The notes beneath the pieces are model-generated. The model did not search any database. It was not told where the DNA came from and was given only the letters and a program-made list of their open reading frames with translations. Below are positions 24,223 through 32,428 of a DNA stretch of 64,000 nucleotides, piece after piece. The translations under genes were made by a program, and so were the position numbers. The stretch's first letter is position 1. Each line of letters opens with the position of its first letter. Source of the stretch: Clostridiales bacterium (GTDB lineage: Bacteria > Bacillota > Clostridia > Christensenellales > CAG-138); NCBI GenBank assembly GCA_004557245.1, contig SFEL01000009.1, forward strand, positions 1-64,000. Direction: 5' to 3'.

Positions 24223-24843
24223 ATGCCTAATGTTGCATTGTACAATATTGCCGGCGAAGAGATCGGCAAGGTGAAGCTCAGCGAAGAGATCTTCGGCCAC
24301 GAAGTAAACGAAGCAGTGCTCCACACCGTAGTAACCGCTTACCTGGCCAACCAGCGTCAGGGAACCCAGTCCGCATTGACCCGCGCAGAGGTCAGCGGCG
24401 GCGGCATCAAGCCCTGGAGGCAGAAGGGCACCGGCCGTGCCCGTCAGGGTTCAACCCGCTCTCCCCAGTGGACTCACGGCGGCACCGTGTTTGCCCCCAA
24501 GCCCAGGGATTATCGCGTAAGCGTAAACAAGAAGGTAAAGCGCGTCGCCATGAAGAGCGCCCTTTCCAGCAAGGTAAACGATAACGCGATCGTAGTTTTC
24601 GATGCCCTTGATATCGCAGCTCCCAAAACCAAGGAGATGGTCAAGGTGCTGGCAAACATCAAGACTGACAACGCCCTGGTAGTGCTGCCCGAGAAGGACG
24701 AGATCGTAGAGCGCGCCACCAGCAATATCCCCAACGTAAAGACTACTCTGGTAGGCACCCTTAACGTCTACGAGATCCTGAAGTACAAGACCCTTATCCT
24801 TACTAAGGATGCGGTAGCCAAAATCGAGGAGGTGTACGTATAA
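24223..24843 (+). CDS. rplD: 50S ribosomal protein L4
   Basis: 206 residues with the extended exit-tunnel loop (KPWRQKGTGRARQGSTRSP) and the globular L4 fold. In other bacteria L4 represses its own operon through the leader. Its stop codon overlaps the rplW start by one base, which couples their translation. Confidence 0.98.
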   Translation: MPNVALYNIAGEEIGKVKLSEEIFGHEVNEAVLHTVVTAYLANQRQGTQSALTRAEVSGGGIKPWRQKGTGRARQGSTRSPQWTHGGTVFAPKPRDYRVSVNKKVKRVAMKSALSSKVNDNAIVVFDALDIAAPKTKEMVKVLANIKTDNALVVLPEKDEIVERATSNIPNVKTTLVGTLNVYEILKYKTLILTKDAVAKIEEVYV

Positions 24844-25139
24844 TGAAGTTCGCACACGACATCATCATCAAGCCCGTACTCACCGAGAAGAGCTACGACA
24901 ATATGGCAAACAAGACCTATGCCTTTATCGTTGACAAGAGGGCTACCAAGACTGAGGTCAAGTCCGCTATCGAAGAGATATTCGGCGTACAGGTTGACAG
25001 CGTGAACACCGTCAACAACCTTGGCAAGATGAAGAGGCAGGGCCTGCATCAGGGCCGCCGCCCCGCCACCAAGAAGGCTTACGTGAAGCTGAAGAAGGAT
25101 TCCAAGGGAATCGAGTTCTTCGACAGCATCGCCCAGTAA
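24843..25139 (+). CDS. rplW: 50S ribosomal protein L23
   Basis: 98 residues starting with AHDIIIKPVLTEKSYDNM, the usual L23 N-terminus. L23 lies at the tunnel exit and docks trigger factor and SRP. The loop region GKMKRQGLHQGRRPATKKAYVKL is typical of Clostridia. Confidence 0.98.
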   Translation: MKFAHDIIIKPVLTEKSYDNMANKTYAFIVDKRATKTEVKSAIEEIFGVQVDSVNTVNNLGKMKRQGLHQGRRPATKKAYVKLKKDSKGIEFFDSIAQ

Positions 25140-25151
25140 GGAGGAACACCA

Positions 25152-25985
25152 ATGGCTATCAGGAAGATTAAACCCACAACCCCCGGCCAGCGCGGCATGA
25201 CGGTCTCCGCTTACGATGAGATCACCTGCACCACTCCGGAAAGGTCCCTGCTTGAAGACCTCAAGTCCAGCGGCGGCCGCAACAACCATGGCCGTATCAC
25301 CGTACGTCATCGCGGCGGCGGCGCAAAGCGCAAGTATCGTATAATCGACTTCAAGCGCAACAAGGACGGCGTACCCGCAAAGGTAGCTACCATCGAATAC
25401 GACCCCAACCGTTCCGCCAACATCGCCCTGCTGAACTACGCAGACGGCGAGAAGCGCTACATCATCGCTCCCCTGGGCCTGAACGTTGGCGACACCGTTA
25501 TCTCCGGCGAGAACGCTGATATCAAGATCGGCAACGCCCTCGAGATAAAGAATATCCCCGTGGGCACCATGATCCACTGCATCGAGATCAAGCCCGGCAA
25601 GGGCGCCCAGCTGGTCCGCTCCGCAGGCAACGCCGCGCAGCTCATGGCCAAGGAAGGCAAGTACGCTCAGGTACGTCTTCCCAGCGGCGAGGTTCGTCTG
25701 GTTCCCATGAACGCCAAGGCTACTATCGGTCAGGTAGGCAACATCGACCATGCAAATATCATGCTCGGTAAGGCCGGCCGCACCCGTCACATGGGTTTCC
25801 GTCCCACCGTTCGCGGTTCTGTCATGAACCCCTGCGACCATCCCCATGGCGGTGGTGAGGGTAAGTCCCCCGTGGGCCGTCCCGGCCCTGTAACCCCTTG
25901 GGGCAAGCCCGCTCTTGGTTATAAGACCCGCAAGACCAAGAACGTAAACGATAAGTTCATCGTACGCCGCAGAAACGGCAAATAG
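25152..25985 (+). CDS. rplB: 50S ribosomal protein L2
   Basis: 277 residues, normal length. The conserved C-terminal segment with GGGEGKSPVGRPGPVTPWGK, which contains the histidine near the peptidyl transferase centre (PHGGGEG), is intact. It is an essential core protein of the 50S subunit. Confidence 0.98.
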   Translation: MAIRKIKPTTPGQRGMTVSAYDEITCTTPERSLLEDLKSSGGRNNHGRITVRHRGGGAKRKYRIIDFKRNKDGVPAKVATIEYDPNRSANIALLNYADGEKRYIIAPLGLNVGDTVISGENADIKIGNALEIKNIPVGTMIHCIEIKPGKGAQLVRSAGNAAQLMAKEGKYAQVRLPSGEVRLVPMNAKATIGQVGNIDHANIMLGKAGRTRHMGFRPTVRGSVMNPCDHPHGGGEGKSPVGRPGPVTPWGKPALGYKTRKTKNVNDKFIVRRRNGK

Positions 25986-26003
25986 TAGCGAAAGGAGATA
26001 AGT

Positions 26004-26285
26004 ATGAGCAGGTCAGTAAAGAAAGGCCCTTACGTTGAAGAGCGTCTGTTCAACCGTGTACAGGCTATGAACGAAAGCGGCAAGAAATCCGTCGTCAAGA
26101 CATGGTCCCGCGCATCTACCATCTTCCCGGACTTCGTAGGTCACACTATCGCCGTCCATGATGGCAGGAAGCACGTTCCCGTATATGTAACCGAAGAAAT
26201 GGTCGGTCACAAGCTGGGTGAGTTCGCACCCACCCGCACCTTCCGCGGCCACAGGGGCTCCGAGAAGTCCACCGGCGGAAAATAA
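26004..26285 (+). CDS. rpsS: 30S ribosomal protein S19
   Basis: 93 residues with the start SRSVKKGPYVEERLFNRV and the conserved GHKLGEFAPTRTFRGH. It binds the 30S head with S13. GGAGATAA lies before the ATG. Confidence 0.98.
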   Translation: MSRSVKKGPYVEERLFNRVQAMNESGKKSVVKTWSRASTIFPDFVGHTIAVHDGRKHVPVYVTEEMVGHKLGEFAPTRTFRGHRGSEKSTGGK

Positions 26286-26302
26286 TAAGGAGGAAGCGTA
26301 GA

Positions 26303-26689
26303 ATGGCAACCAGGTCAAGAGAAAAGAGCGCGGCCCGCAAGGCAAACGCCGACAAGCGTCCCCATGCAATAGCCCGCTATGTAAGAATCTCCTCCCGCAA
26401 AGTCAAGGTCGTTATCGACCTGATCCGCGGTAAGAGCGTAAACGAAGCAAAGGGCATTCTGATGTACACCCCCAAGGCTGCATCCGAGCCCGTGCTGAAG
26501 CTCCTGAACTCCGCTATAGCAAATGCGGAGAACAACCTCGGCCTCTCCGCCGACAACCTTTATGTGGCGGAAGTATTCGCAAATCAGGGCCCTACCCTGA
26601 AGCGCTTCAGGCCCAGGGCACAGGGCAGGGCGACTCGCATTCGCAAGCGCACCAGCCACATCACCATAATCCTGGACCAGATGAAGTAG
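26303..26689 (+). CDS. rplV: 50S ribosomal protein L22
   Basis: 128 residues; the hairpin that lines the exit tunnel (GPTLKRFRPRAQGRATRIRKRT) is present, the site of macrolide contacts. The N-terminus has about 20 extra residues rich in Lys, Arg and Ala compared with the shortest homologues. Confidence 0.98.
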   Translation: MATRSREKSAARKANADKRPHAIARYVRISSRKVKVVIDLIRGKSVNEAKGILMYTPKAASEPVLKLLNSAIANAENNLGLSADNLYVAEVFANQGPTLKRFRPRAQGRATRIRKRTSHITIILDQMK

Positions 26690-26699
26690 GAGGTAAATC

Positions 26700-27344
26700 A
26701 TGGGACAGAAAGTTAATCCGAACGGCTTCCGCGTTGGCGTAATCAAGGACTGGAATACCCGCTGGTATGCGTCCAAGAAGGATTTCTCCGATTACCTCGT
26801 CGAGGATAAGAAGATCAGGGATCACCTCAAGAAGGTCCATTATGCCGCTGGCGTTGCCAAGATCGACATCGAGCGCGCGGCAAACAAGGTCACTGTAAGC
26901 ATTCACACTGCCCGCCCCGGCATGCTTATCGGCAAAGGCGGCGTAGGCGTGGACGCCATCAAGGCAGATGTATCCGCCCTGATCGGCAAGCCCGTAAACG
27001 TAAACATCATGGAAGTTCGCAACCCTGACGCTAACGCTCAGCTCGTTGCCGAGAACATCGCCCAGCAGCTGGAGAAGCGCATAAGCTTCCGCCGCGCGAT
27101 GAAGCAGGCTATGCAGCGCGCCATGAAGGCAAATGCAAAGGGTATCAAGCTGCTGTGCGCAGGCCGCCTTGGCGGCGCCGAAATAGCCCGCAGCGAAGGC
27201 TACCACGATGGTTCCATTCCCCTTCAGACCATGCGTGCCGACATCGAATACGGCTTTGCCGAGGCACACACCACTTACGGCCGTATCGGCGTAAAGGTTT
27301 GGATCTATAAGGGCGAAGTGCTCAACAAGCAGAAGAAAGCGTAA
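26700..27344 (+). CDS. rpsC: 30S ribosomal protein S3
   Basis: 214 residues with an N-terminal GQKVNPNGFRVG, a KH domain (RPGMLIGKGGVGVDAIKADV) and the C-terminal S3 domain. S3 lines the mRNA entry channel with S4 and S5. GTAGGAGG precedes the ATG. Confidence 0.98.
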   Translation: MGQKVNPNGFRVGVIKDWNTRWYASKKDFSDYLVEDKKIRDHLKKVHYAAGVAKIDIERAANKVTVSIHTARPGMLIGKGGVGVDAIKADVSALIGKPVNVNIMEVRNPDANAQLVAENIAQQLEKRISFRRAMKQAMQRAMKANAKGIKLLCAGRLGGAEIARSEGYHDGSIPLQTMRADIEYGFAEAHTTYGRIGVKVWIYKGEVLNKQKKA

Positions 27345-27358
27345 GGAGGCAGATTACT

Positions 27359-27793
27359 ATGTTGATGCCTAAGAGAGTAAAGCGCAGGAGAGTACACCGC
27401 GGTCGCATGAAGGGCGCTGCCCATTGCGGCAACGTGATCACTTACGGCGAGTATGGCCTCGTTGCAATGGAGCCCGCCTGGATCACCAGCAACCAGATAG
27501 AGGCAGCCCGTGTGGCTATGACCCGTTACATCAAGCGTGGCGGTCAGGTCTGGATAAAGATATTCCCCGACAAGCCCGTAACCAAGAAGCCCGCTGAGAC
27601 CCGTATGGGCTCCGGTAAAGGCGCTCCCGAGTATTGGGTAGCAGTTGTTAAGCCCGGCCGCGTAATGTTCGAAATAGCCGGCGTAAGCGAAGAAATCGCC
27701 CATGAGGCACTTCGTCTTGCAATGCACAAGCTCCCCATCAAGTGCAAGATAGCAAAGAAAGAAGTAGTAGGAGGCGAGAGCAATGAAGGCTAA
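27359..27793 (+). CDS. rplP: 50S ribosomal protein L16
   Basis: 144 residues starting MLMPKRVKRRRVHRGRMKG. It contains the conserved GKGAPEYWVAVVKPGRVMFE. It contacts the A-site tRNA elbow. The 3' end overlaps rpmC by 11 bases, so the two are translationally coupled. Confidence 0.98.
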   Translation: MLMPKRVKRRRVHRGRMKGAAHCGNVITYGEYGLVAMEPAWITSNQIEAARVAMTRYIKRGGQVWIKIFPDKPVTKKPAETRMGSGKGAPEYWVAVVKPGRVMFEIAGVSEEIAHEALRLAMHKLPIKCKIAKKEVVGGESNEG

Positions 27794-27983
27794 CGAACTC
27801 AGAAAACTTTCCACCGAAGAGCTCACCGCCAAGGAAAAGGCCCTCAAGGAAGAGCTGTTCAACCTCCGCTTCCAGATGGCTACCGGCTCACTGACTAACC
27901 CCCAGAGGGTTCGCGAGTGCAAGAAGGACGTTGCCAGGATAAAGACTCTCCTCTGCGAGCGTCAGCTCAAGGCAGCCGAGTAA
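27783..27983 (+). CDS. rpmC: 50S ribosomal protein L29
   Basis: 66 residues, two helices, with LRFQMATGSLTNPQRVRECKKDVARIKT typical of L29. It sits next to L23 near the tunnel exit. Its GGAGG site lies inside the end of rplP. Confidence 0.97.
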   Translation: MKANELRKLSTEELTAKEKALKEELFNLRFQMATGSLTNPQRVRECKKDVARIKTLLCERQLKAAE

Positions 27984-28004
27984 GGGTGAAAGGAGGATAT
28001 CATC

Positions 28005-28265
28005 GTGGAAATCATCAGAGGTTATCGCAAGACCCGCACCGGCATCGTGACCAGCGATAAGATGGATAAGACCGTTACCGTGGCCATAAAGACCAAGGTT
28101 CGCCATCCCCTGTATGGCAAGATGGTAAACCGCACCCGCAAGTTCAAGGCTCATGACGAGGAGAACGCCTGCGGCGTAGGTGACACCGTAAAGATCATGG
28201 AGACCCGCCCCATCAGCAAGGATAAGCGCTGGCGCGTAGTCGAGATCATAGAAAAGGCTAAGTAA
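28005..28265 (+). CDS. rpsQ: 30S ribosomal protein S17
   Basis: 86 residues with the OB-fold motif TGIVTSDKMDKTVTVAI and the end DTVKIMETRPISKDKRWRVVEI. A primary 16S-binding protein. It starts with GTG at 28005, supported by AAAGGAGG. Confidence 0.98.
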   Translation: MEIIRGYRKTRTGIVTSDKMDKTVTVAIKTKVRHPLYGKMVNRTRKFKAHDEENACGVGDTVKIMETRPISKDKRWRVVEIIEKAK

Positions 28266-28283
28266 GCCGGAAAGGAGCAGACA

Positions 28284-28652
28284 ATGATACAGCCTCAAAC
28301 CAGACTTAAAGTCGCAGATAACAGCGGCGCAAAGGAAATAATGTGCATCCGCGTTCTGGGTGGCTCCAAGGTCAAGAACGCCAACATAGGCGATGTGATC
28401 GTGGCCTCCGTCAAGTCCGCTACCCCCGGCGGTGCCGTAAAGAAGAAGGACGTCGTCAAGGCAGTCGTAGTGCGCACCGTATCCGGTGTACACCGTGCAG
28501 ACGGCACCCACATTCGCTTTGACGATAACGCAGCAGTTATCATCAAGGACGATAAGGACCCCAAGGGCACCCGTATCTTCGGGCCCGTTGCCAGGGAACT
28601 GCGCGAGAAGAACTACATGAAGATAGTTTCTCTCGCACCCGAAGTACTCTAA
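28284..28652 (+). CDS. rplN: 50S ribosomal protein L14
   Basis: 122 residues starting MIQPQTRLKVADNSGAKEI, with the typical KKKDVVKAVVVRT and RIFGPVARELREKNYMKIVSLAPEVL end. It lies at the subunit interface and binds RsfS. Confidence 0.98.
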   Translation: MIQPQTRLKVADNSGAKEIMCIRVLGGSKVKNANIGDVIVASVKSATPGGAVKKKDVVKAVVVRTVSGVHRADGTHIRFDDNAAVIIKDDKDPKGTRIFGPVARELREKNYMKIVSLAPEVL

Positions 28653-28669
28653 TCGTGGAGGACTGAAGA

Positions 28670-28987
28670 ATGAATAAGCTTAACGTCAAGAAGGGCGATA
28701 CCGTAGTGGTCATCTCCGGTAAGGACAAGGGCAAGCAGGGAAAGATCCTGGCCGCCATGCCTGAGGACCAGCGCGTAATCGTACAGAACGTAAACATGAT
28801 AACTGCCCACGTAAAGCCCCGCAAGCAGGGCGAAGAGGGCGGCCGCATCTCCAAGGAAGGCAGCATCGACGAGTCCAACGTAATGCTGGTCTGTCCCAAG
28901 TGCGGTAAGGCTACCCGCGTAGGCCACGCTTACGAAGGTGACAAGAAGGTTCGCGTCTGCAAGAAGTGCGGCAAGAACATTGACTAA
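28670..28987 (+). CDS. rplX: 50S ribosomal protein L24
   Basis: 105 residues with the KOW motif (GDTVVVISGKDKGKQGKI) and a C-terminal zinc-ribbon-like pair CPKC and CKKC, seen in many Clostridia. An assembly-initiator protein of the 50S subunit. Confidence 0.98.
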   Translation: MNKLNVKKGDTVVVISGKDKGKQGKILAAMPEDQRVIVQNVNMITAHVKPRKQGEEGGRISKEGSIDESNVMLVCPKCGKATRVGHAYEGDKKVRVCKKCGKNID

Positions 28988-29004
28988 GGCAGGAGGAAAA
29001 GAGA

Positions 29005-29625
29005 ATGGCAAAGAAAGAATCCGCCGCTCAGGCACCCGCCAAGAAGAAAAAGGCCGTTGAGGAAGCCCGCCCCTTTACCGAGGCTGCCCGCCTCCGCGTA
29101 AAGTACAACGAGGAAGTAGTTCCCCAGCTGAAGGAGAAGTTCGGCTATACCAACGTGATGCAGATACCCAAGCTGGAAAAGATCGTTCTCAACATGGGTT
29201 TGGGTTCCGATAAGGATAACCCCAAGGGCATCGAGTCCGCTCTGGAAGAGATGGCCCTCATCGCCGGCCAGAAGCCCATCATAACCAAGGCCAAGAAGTC
29301 TGTTGCAAACTTCAAGGTACGTGAAGGCCAGAACGTAGGCGCTAAGGTTACTCTCCGCGGCGACCGTATGTACTACTTCGCTGATAAGCTCATGAACATC
29401 GTACTCCCCCGCGTGCGCGACTTCCGCGGCATCCCGGATACCAGCTTTGACGGCCGCGGCAACTATGCGATGGGCGTTAAAGAGCAGCTTATCTTCCCCG
29501 AAATCAGTTATGATGACGTAGATAAGATCCGCGGTATGGATATCGTATTCGTAACCACCGCGAAGACCGATGAAGAAGCAAGGGCTCTGCTGCAGTTCCT
29601 GGGCATGCCCTTCATGCAGGCTTAA
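29005..29625 (+). CDS. rplE: 50S ribosomal protein L5, with N-terminal extension
   Basis: 206 residues, about 25 longer than usual. The L5 core begins near RLRVKYNEEVVPQLKEKFGY; before it stands a Lys/Ala/Glu-rich extension (KKESAAQAPAKKKKAVEEAR). The start is backed by AGGAGGAAAAG immediately upstream, and no internal ATG with a better ribosome site exists. The core binds 5S rRNA and P-site tRNA. Confidence 0.97.
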   Translation: MAKKESAAQAPAKKKKAVEEARPFTEAARLRVKYNEEVVPQLKEKFGYTNVMQIPKLEKIVLNMGLGSDKDNPKGIESALEEMALIAGQKPIITKAKKSVANFKVREGQNVGAKVTLRGDRMYYFADKLMNIVLPRVRDFRGIPDTSFDGRGNYAMGVKEQLIFPEISYDDVDKIRGMDIVFVTTAKTDEEARALLQFLGMPFMQA

Positions 29626-29643
29626 TTTTAGGAGGACAACACA

Positions 29644-29829
29644 GTGGCAAAGACAAGCATGAAAATCAAGCAGGCCCGTGAACCCAAGTTCTCTACCAGG
29701 GCCTATACCCGCTGCCGTATCTGCGGCCGTCCCCACTCCGTGCTCCGCAAGTATGGCATCTGCCGCATCTGCTTCCGCGAGATGGCCTATAAGGGAGAAA
29801 TCCCCGGCGTCCGCAAGGCAAGCTGGTAA
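29644..29829 (+). CDS. rpsZ: 30S ribosomal protein S14, zinc-ribbon type
   Basis: 61 residues, the short C+ form of S14 with CRICG and CRICF as zinc ligands. It starts with GTG at 29644 after TAGGAGG. The zinc-free paralogue is not present in the window. Confidence 0.98.
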   Translation: MAKTSMKIKQAREPKFSTRAYTRCRICGRPHSVLRKYGICRICFREMAYKGEIPGVRKASW

Positions 29830-29853
29830 CTCGGCGAAAAGGAGGAAATTAGA

Positions 29854-30252
29854 ATGGTTATAACTGATCCCATCGCTGATATGCTGACCCGTATCCGCAA
29901 CGCCTACACCGCCAAGCACGACGAAGTAAGCGTTCCCGCTTCCACCATCAAGAAGGCTATCGCCGAGATACTGCTTGATGAAGGCTACATCAAGGGCTAT
30001 GAAATAAAGGAAGAGGGCCCCAAGAAGACCATGAACATCGCACTGAAGTACGGTCCCAACCGTCAGCGCGTCATCACCGGTCTCAAGAGGATATCCAAGC
30101 CCGGCCTGCGCGTATATGCCCGCAAGGACAATGTACCCAAGGTCCTCAATGGAATGGGCATAGCTATCCTTTCCACCAGCCACGGCGTGATGACCGACCG
30201 CGAAGCCCGCAAGCAGGGCGTAGGCGGCGAAGTCCTCTGCTATATCTGGTAA
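29854..30252 (+). CDS. rpsH: 30S ribosomal protein S8
   Basis: 132 residues starting ITDPIADMLTRIRNAY and ending STSHGVMTDREARKQGVGGEVLCYIW. It binds the central domain of 16S rRNA and in E. coli represses the spc operon. It is followed by a 78-base gap holding a perfect hairpin, the longest gap in this part of the operon. Confidence 0.98.
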   Translation: MVITDPIADMLTRIRNAYTAKHDEVSVPASTIKKAIAEILLDEGYIKGYEIKEEGPKKTMNIALKYGPNRQRVITGLKRISKPGLRVYARKDNVPKVLNGMGIAILSTSHGVMTDREARKQGVGGEVLCYIW

Positions 30253-30267
30253 TTACCAAACCGATAC

Positions 30268-30293
30268 CCTTCCGCAACCAACCTTGCGGAAGG
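30268..30293 (+). promoter_or_regulatory. Perfect hairpin between rpsH and rplF
   Basis: CCTTCCGCAA and TTGCGGAAGG form a perfect 10-bp stem with loop CCAACC. No T-run follows. It may be an RNase site or a protein-binding element in the middle of the operon. The CCAACC loop recurs in the rpsM leader (36099-36104). Confidence 0.75.
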
Positions 30294-30330
30294 ATATGAC
30301 ATTATTAAAAATAATCTGGAGGTGTAACAA

Positions 30331-30870
30331 ATGTCACGAATCGGAAAACTTCCGATCAACATTCCTGGCGGAGTGACAATCACGGTTGGCGACGATAACA
30401 CCGTTGTCGTAAAGGGCCCCAAGGGCGAACTTTCCGAGAAGATCTCTCCCAAGATGCATGTTTCCATGGATAACGGCGTTCTGCACGTTACCCGCCCTGA
30501 CGACATGAAGGAGAACAGAGCCCTTCACGGCCTGTCCCGTTCCCTTATCAACAACATGGTCGTAGGCGTTACCCACGGCTATTCCAAGTCTCTTGAGATA
30601 GTTGGCGTCGGCTACCGTGCCCAGAAGCAGGGCAACAAGCTGGTTCTCAACCTGGGCTATTCTCACCCCGTTGAGTTCGAGGAGCCCAAAGGCATCACCT
30701 TTGATGTTCCCACCCCCAACAAGGTAGTCGTAAACGGCATAAACAAGCAGCAGGTCGGTCAGATAGCTGCGGATATCCGTGCAACCCGCGAGCCTGAGCC
30801 TTATAAGGGCAAGGGTGTACGTTACGAGGGTGAACATGTCCGCCGCAAGGAAGGCAAGACCGGTAAGTAA
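30331..30870 (+). CDS. rplF: 50S ribosomal protein L6
   Basis: 179 residues with SRIGKLPINIPGGVTITV at the start and the conserved EPEPYKGKGVRYEGEHVRRKEGKTGK end. It lies near the GTPase-associated centre. GGAGGTG precedes the ATG. Confidence 0.98.
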   Translation: MSRIGKLPINIPGGVTITVGDDNTVVVKGPKGELSEKISPKMHVSMDNGVLHVTRPDDMKENRALHGLSRSLINNMVVGVTHGYSKSLEIVGVGYRAQKQGNKLVLNLGYSHPVEFEEPKGITFDVPTPNKVVVNGINKQQVGQIAADIRATREPEPYKGKGVRYEGEHVRRKEGKTGK

Positions 30871-30893
30871 TGCATAGAGAAGGAGAGTAAATC

Positions 30894-31262
30894 ATGATTT
30901 CTAAGATCGATAAGAACTCTGTGCGTAAGGCCCGCCATTTCCGTACCCGCCGCTATATTTCCGGCACTCAGGAGAGGCCCAGGCTCAACGTCTATCGCAG
31001 CCTCAACAACATCTACGTGCAGATAATTGATGACGTAGCCGGCAACACTATCGCTTCCGCTTCCACTCTGGACGCTGAAGTAAAGGCTCAGCTGGCCGGT
31101 AAGACCAAGAAGGAAGCCGCTAACATCGTTGGCGAGGTCGCAGGTCGCCGCGCTCTGGAAAAGGGCGTGAAGGAAGTCGTATTTGACCGCGGCGGTTATC
31201 TTTACACTGGTCGTGTAGCACAGGTCGCCGAAGGCGCCCGCAAAGCCGGACTGGAATTCTAA
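30894..31262 (+). CDS. rplR: 50S ribosomal protein L18
   Basis: 122 residues; RPRLNVYRSLNNIYVQIIDD and FDRGGYLYTGRVAQVAEGARKAGLEF are typical. It binds 5S rRNA with L5. Confidence 0.98.
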   Translation: MISKIDKNSVRKARHFRTRRYISGTQERPRLNVYRSLNNIYVQIIDDVAGNTIASASTLDAEVKAQLAGKTKKEAANIVGEVAGRRALEKGVKEVVFDRGGYLYTGRVAQVAEGARKAGLEF

Positions 31263-31273
31263 GGAGGTACAAT

Positions 31274-31777
31274 ATGCAGAAACGTATAGATGCATCCACA
31301 ATGGAACTGCAGGATAGGCTTGTATCCATCAACCGCGTAGCAAAGACCGTTAAGGGCGGACGCAACATGCGCTTTGCAGCCCTGGTAGTTGTAGGCGACG
31401 GCAATGGTCACGTTGGCGTAGGCACCGGTAAGGCGGTTGAAATCCCCGAGGCTGTCCGCAAGGGCATCGAGGACGCAAAGCGTCACCTCATCGAGGTACC
31501 AATTGTTGGCACCAGCATTCCTCACGCAGTAGAAGGCAAATTCGGCAAGGGCCATGTCCGCATGCTCCCCGCTGAAGAAGGTACTGGCGTTATCGCCGGC
31601 GGCCCTGCCCGTGCGGTACTGGAAATGGTAGGCATCAAGGATATCCGTACCAAGAGCTATGGCTCCAACAATCCCGCCAACTGCGTAAAGGCCACTATGG
31701 ACGGCCTGACTCAGCTTCGTACCGTTGAGGAGATCGCAAAGCTTCGCGGAAAGACCGTAGAAGAAATCTTGGGCTAA
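31274..31777 (+). CDS. rpsE: 30S ribosomal protein S5
   Basis: 167 residues with the conserved RLVSINRVAKTVKGGRNMRF and GVGTGKAVEIPEAVRKGIEDAK. S5 guards decoding accuracy with S4; the loop around VKGGR is the spectinomycin-contact region and looks wild-type. Confidence 0.98.
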   Translation: MQKRIDASTMELQDRLVSINRVAKTVKGGRNMRFAALVVVGDGNGHVGVGTGKAVEIPEAVRKGIEDAKRHLIEVPIVGTSIPHAVEGKFGKGHVRMLPAEEGTGVIAGGPARAVLEMVGIKDIRTKSYGSNNPANCVKATMDGLTQLRTVEEIAKLRGKTVEEILG

Positions 31778-31790
31778 TAGGAGGTTGCAA

Positions 31791-31970
31791 ATGGCTAATT
31801 TAAAGATAACGCTCGTAAAGAGCACCATCGGCGCCCTCAAGGACCAGCAGGCTACTGTAAAGGCCCTTGGTCTTCACAAGACTAATAATGTAGTCGTAAA
31901 GCCGGATAACGAGTGTATCCGCGGCATGATCTTTAAGGTAAAGCACCTTGTTAAGGTCGAAGAAGTTTAA
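31791..31970 (+). CDS. rpmD: 50S ribosomal protein L30
   Basis: 59 residues, starting at ATG 31791 (MANLKITLVKSTIG) after TAGGAGG. Two extra upstream codons are open but would overlap the ribosome site. Contains the typical ALGLHKTNNVVV. Confidence 0.97.
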   Translation: MANLKITLVKSTIGALKDQQATVKALGLHKTNNVVVKPDNECIRGMIFKVKHLVKVEEV

Positions 31971-31987
31971 TTTCGGAGGTGCACATA

Positions 31988-32428
31988 ATGAATCTTCACG
32001 ATTTGAGACCCGTAGAAGGCTCCACCAGCGCCCCTAAGCGCGTAGGTAGAGGCACCGGTTCCGGCCTTGGCAAGACTTCTGCCAAGGGTCATAAGGGCCA
32101 GAAAGCCCGCAGCGGCAGCAAGAAGAACGGCTTTGAAGGCGGCCAGATGCCCCTTGCACGCCGCCTGCCTAAGCGCGGTTTCACCAATATTTTTGCTAAG
32201 GAATACAGCACCGTCAATATAGAAGCCCTCAACGGCTTTGAGGACGGCACTGTTGTAACAGCTGAGCTGCTCAAGGAAAAGCGCATAATCAGCAAGATCG
32301 AAAAGGACGGGCTCAAGGTTCTGGGCCGCGGCGAATTGACCAAGCGTTTGGACGTTAAGGCTGCTAAGTTTACGGAGACAGCCCAGAAAGCCATCGAGGC
32401 CGCGGGCGGAACTGTTGAGGTGATCTGA
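31988..32428 (+). CDS. rplO: 50S ribosomal protein L15
   Basis: 146 residues from the ATG at 31988 (CGGAGGTG upstream). It shows the glycine-rich N-terminus (GRGTGSGLGKTSAKGHKGQK). Its TGA stop overlaps the secY ATG (32428), coupling their translation. Confidence 0.97.
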   Translation: MNLHDLRPVEGSTSAPKRVGRGTGSGLGKTSAKGHKGQKARSGSKKNGFEGGQMPLARRLPKRGFTNIFAKEYSTVNIEALNGFEDGTVVTAELLKEKRIISKIEKDGLKVLGRGELTKRLDVKAAKFTETAQKAIEAAGGTVEVI

